From positions 3,162,001 to 3,226,000 of the forward strand of contig JAGMUV010000003.1 in NCBI GenBank assembly GCA_020744425.1: 64,000 nt of DNA, in the 5' to 3' direction. The notes under the pieces were generated by a model. It worked only from the letters and a program-made list of their open reading frames with translations. It did not search any database and was not told the origin of the DNA. Source of the stretch: Dactylonectria macrodidyma (taxonomy: Eukaryota; Ascomycota; Sordariomycetes; Hypocreales; Nectriaceae). Each line of letters begins with the position of its first letter. Position 1 is the first letter of the stretch. The translations under genes and the position numbers were made by a program. Of this stretch, positions 61,812 through 64,000 are shown piece after piece.

Positions 61812-64000
61812 TTACTGTACTTGACTGACGATCTCGCTGGCCTTAGATAGAGATTCAACCATCTGTTGGCACTCCTTCCGCCTCCTGATGGTGAAATCAC
61901 TCTCCTTCAGGAGCTCATCCAGGGTGTCGGTACGGTACATGTTTTCGAGGAGCTCTCGCTGCATCTCATCTTTGGTGAATCTGTAATTCTGGTAAGTTGA
62001 TGTCCTGACATGTAGAAGGGGGGACTCTGAGAAAACTACGTACTGGACAAGGTTTAACATGACAGCCTTGGGGACCATGTCAATCATGGTGCGCTTCACA
62101 ATGTTGTAGTACGAGGATATCAACAGTTCTGTTAAGATATGAGCACTGAAGGGGACTTAGGGTATCAATGTGTACATACTGATGACCTCAACCTCAATAT
62201 TCTCACGCTCAGACAAGGTACCAGAAGCCTTGAGCGTAGGAGGAGGGGCCTCCATAGCAGCGGCCTTCTTCTTGTTCTTCGCGGCGAAGAAGCTGCCGAA
62301 GAAGCCTGAGTTGTTTCCATCAGAGGCATCAGGAACTGTCGGGCTAGCGGCACGAGGAGTTGAGGCAAGGGGCTTGCCAGTCTTGGGGTCGACCTGAACG
62401 GGTTTGGCGGGGTTATACCGCTCGTTGACGATGGCCATTGCCTAGAGGTTAGGGGTTAGCAAAAGGGTGGCGAGGTCTCAGTTTATGAGCAGAGCTTACT
62501 CGGTGGCCGTTTAAGAAATCAGGATGACCAGTGTTGACGTAGCACGACTCCATGGATACGAGATCCCGAACCAACTTGTTGGTGGGATCCATGGCCTTCT
62601 TGAAGAAGCTAATCACAACAGTGTGCATCTTCTCCTTGAGTCCAGGGTACCGGCGATACAGTTGCTTGCCAAGCAGCTGCGACAATATGCGAACCAACTC
62701 ATCGTAGACGAGGGACACACACTTCAAGCTTGGGTCTTCGAGTCGCTTGATTTGTTGCTTGACGATCAGCTCAAAGGCGGTGGTGCCCACAAAGAGGGCC
62801 GGCGAGGAACCAGATGAGTTATAGAGAATAGTGCGAATATCCACATCTTTAACAACGTCAAAGGGATCGATGGCCTTGACACCGTTGGAGTACAGCTCGT
62901 GAAAGACGAAGCTGATACGGGCACCACCTGACAGCTCCGTGCTGGACAGCTCAGTGTTGTTACCGTCCAGAACTGTTCGCCACTCATTTGTGAATTCGGT
63001 GATGATATTGAGAACGATATTGGCGCTGTTGCCAAGCATGGATGGACCGAGGCTTTCAAGCTCAGACCCATACTTCTGCAAGGAGCTGGAAATTCGGGCC
63101 TTGATATCAGGGAGGGTCTGCTTGATGTGCATCATGAGGATCAAGTTGAGCTTGCGGGCAAGGTAAGGGGTTCCGCAGTAGGAGCTCTTGTTACGGTAAG
63201 CCTTGTGGTTCTCGAAGAAGTTCTTTTCTGCCTCCAGTGCCACGTTGATGGCCTTCTTGTTGTCGATGTCTCGCTGTCCTCGGTTGACCACCGGGACGTA
63301 GCCTAGGCGAAGGGGAATAACGCGGTTCGAGAGAATATCAATGACATCTGTGCCGTCATCCATCAGATCAACCTTGGTTAGGACACCAATGGTCCGTTGA
63401 CCTTCGGGGTCGACTTCACGCGCAAGTTTCAGACCATCCGAGTTGGCCAAATCCTGGTTGGCGGCGGTGACCGCCAGGACTATAGCGTTGGACTTTCCAA
63501 TGTACTTAAGAACCATCTCTCGAATTTGTCGCTCGATATCCCGGGGCTGGTCACCAACAGGGACCTTGGTCAGACCGGGCAGATCGACAAGGGTCAGGGT
63601 GAGGACGTTGGGAGAGTAGATGCGCAGGTTGATTGGGGCAGGGGAGATGCCACCATTTCTGCCAACCTTGGCCTCGGTTTCTCTGGAAATCTCGTCGCGA
63701 ATCTTGGAGAAGTCGTAGAACTTCTGGCCGGGGATGTGGAGGAACTCTCCCCACTCGTCGGGGTTGGCGGCTTTGTCTGCGCCGGCGTCGATTTCGTCTT
63801 GTTTCACACCATTGGTCTGCGCCGGACGGTTGATGAGTTGCAGTACGAGGGGTCGTCGGGTTACGATACCGGAGCCTCGGGGCAGACTGGGAACTGTCTG
63901 TCAGCTTCGGATGACGCTGAAGCGCAAACGGGGAGGGGATATTTCAAGGCGGTGGGGGGCACTCACAAGTCTCGACCAACAATGTTCTCGAGCACTGAAC
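61812..64000 (-). CDS. VPS1: dynamin-like GTPase VPS1, 5' end missing
   Basis: Partial: the gene runs off the right edge, so the first residues and the P-loop are outside the window. Exons here: 64000-63967, 63886-62500, 62441-62180, 62128-62044 and 61980-61812, all joined in frame. It begins [21 protein letters not shown], then DLPGLTK (G3), [11 protein letters not shown] (G4), the middle domain, a Lys/Ala-rich variable loop ([15 protein letters not shown]) and a GTPase effector domain ending ASEIVSQVQ. No PH or proline-rich tail follows, as expected for Vps1/Drp1-type proteins. It acts in vacuolar sorting and peroxisome and endosome scission. The [12 protein letters not shown] and HPDFLNGHR motifs support Vps1 over Dnm1. 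Confidence 0.95.

Overview
The window is nuclear DNA of a filamentous ascomycete, most likely a Sordariomycete. The evidence is the gene content (NADP-glutamate dehydrogenase, a Tul1/DscA-type ubiquitin ligase, a Zn2Cys6 regulator, HSBP1, a POT1/CDC13-fold telomere protein), short GT..AG introns of about 50-280 nt, GC-rich third codon positions, and gene-free gaps of 0.5-6 kb. I see no mobile element, CRISPR array, rRNA, or tRNA that I could defend. Genus-level placement is not possible by reading alone.

Layout, left to right: gene-free 1-4822; a single-exon telomeric ssDNA-binding-type protein (minus, 4823-9580); a flavin monooxygenase and an aromatic/aminoadipate-type aminotransferase in tandem (plus, 10530-14729); ribosomal protein L4 (minus); a long disordered protein ending in three repeated cysteine modules (minus, 17161-20064); PGA2 (minus) divergent from mitochondrial EF-Tu (plus); RPS29 (minus) divergent from an ER protein disulfide isomerase ending in KDEL (plus); HSBP1 (minus) divergent from the Golgi/endosomal RING ligase DSC1/TUL1 (plus); alpha-methylacyl-CoA racemase (minus); NADP-GDH (minus); a 4.7-kb gap; DNA polymerase delta catalytic subunit (minus); an active rhomboid protease (minus); a small membrane protein (minus); a 6.2-kb gap; a Zn2Cys6 transcription factor (plus); and the 3' part of the dynamin-like GTPase VPS1 (minus), which runs off the right edge.

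Most genes are housekeeping: translation (RPL4, RPS29, TUF1), replication and telomeres (POL3, the telomere protein), secretory-pathway quality control (PDI, PGA2, DSC1, rhomboid, VPS1), nitrogen and lipid metabolism (GDH, aminotransferase, AMACR). There is no obvious secondary-metabolite or defence cluster. Exon structures were rebuilt by hand from splice signals, reading-frame continuity and remembered family sequences; every junction given preserves the frame.

The most unusual material is: three regularly spaced C-x(22-27)-C-x2-C-x(26-30)-C modules in the protein at 17161-20064, with an 18-bp coding minisatellite upstream; three copies of a DPSxxLA-type linear motif just before the C-terminal OB fold of the telomere protein; a CACGTGA box 160-285 bp upstream of RPL4, TUF1, RPS29 and POL3; and the neighbouring aminotransferase and flavin monooxygenase, which could form a two-step amino-acid (possibly Trp) conversion. 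None of these proves a new system.
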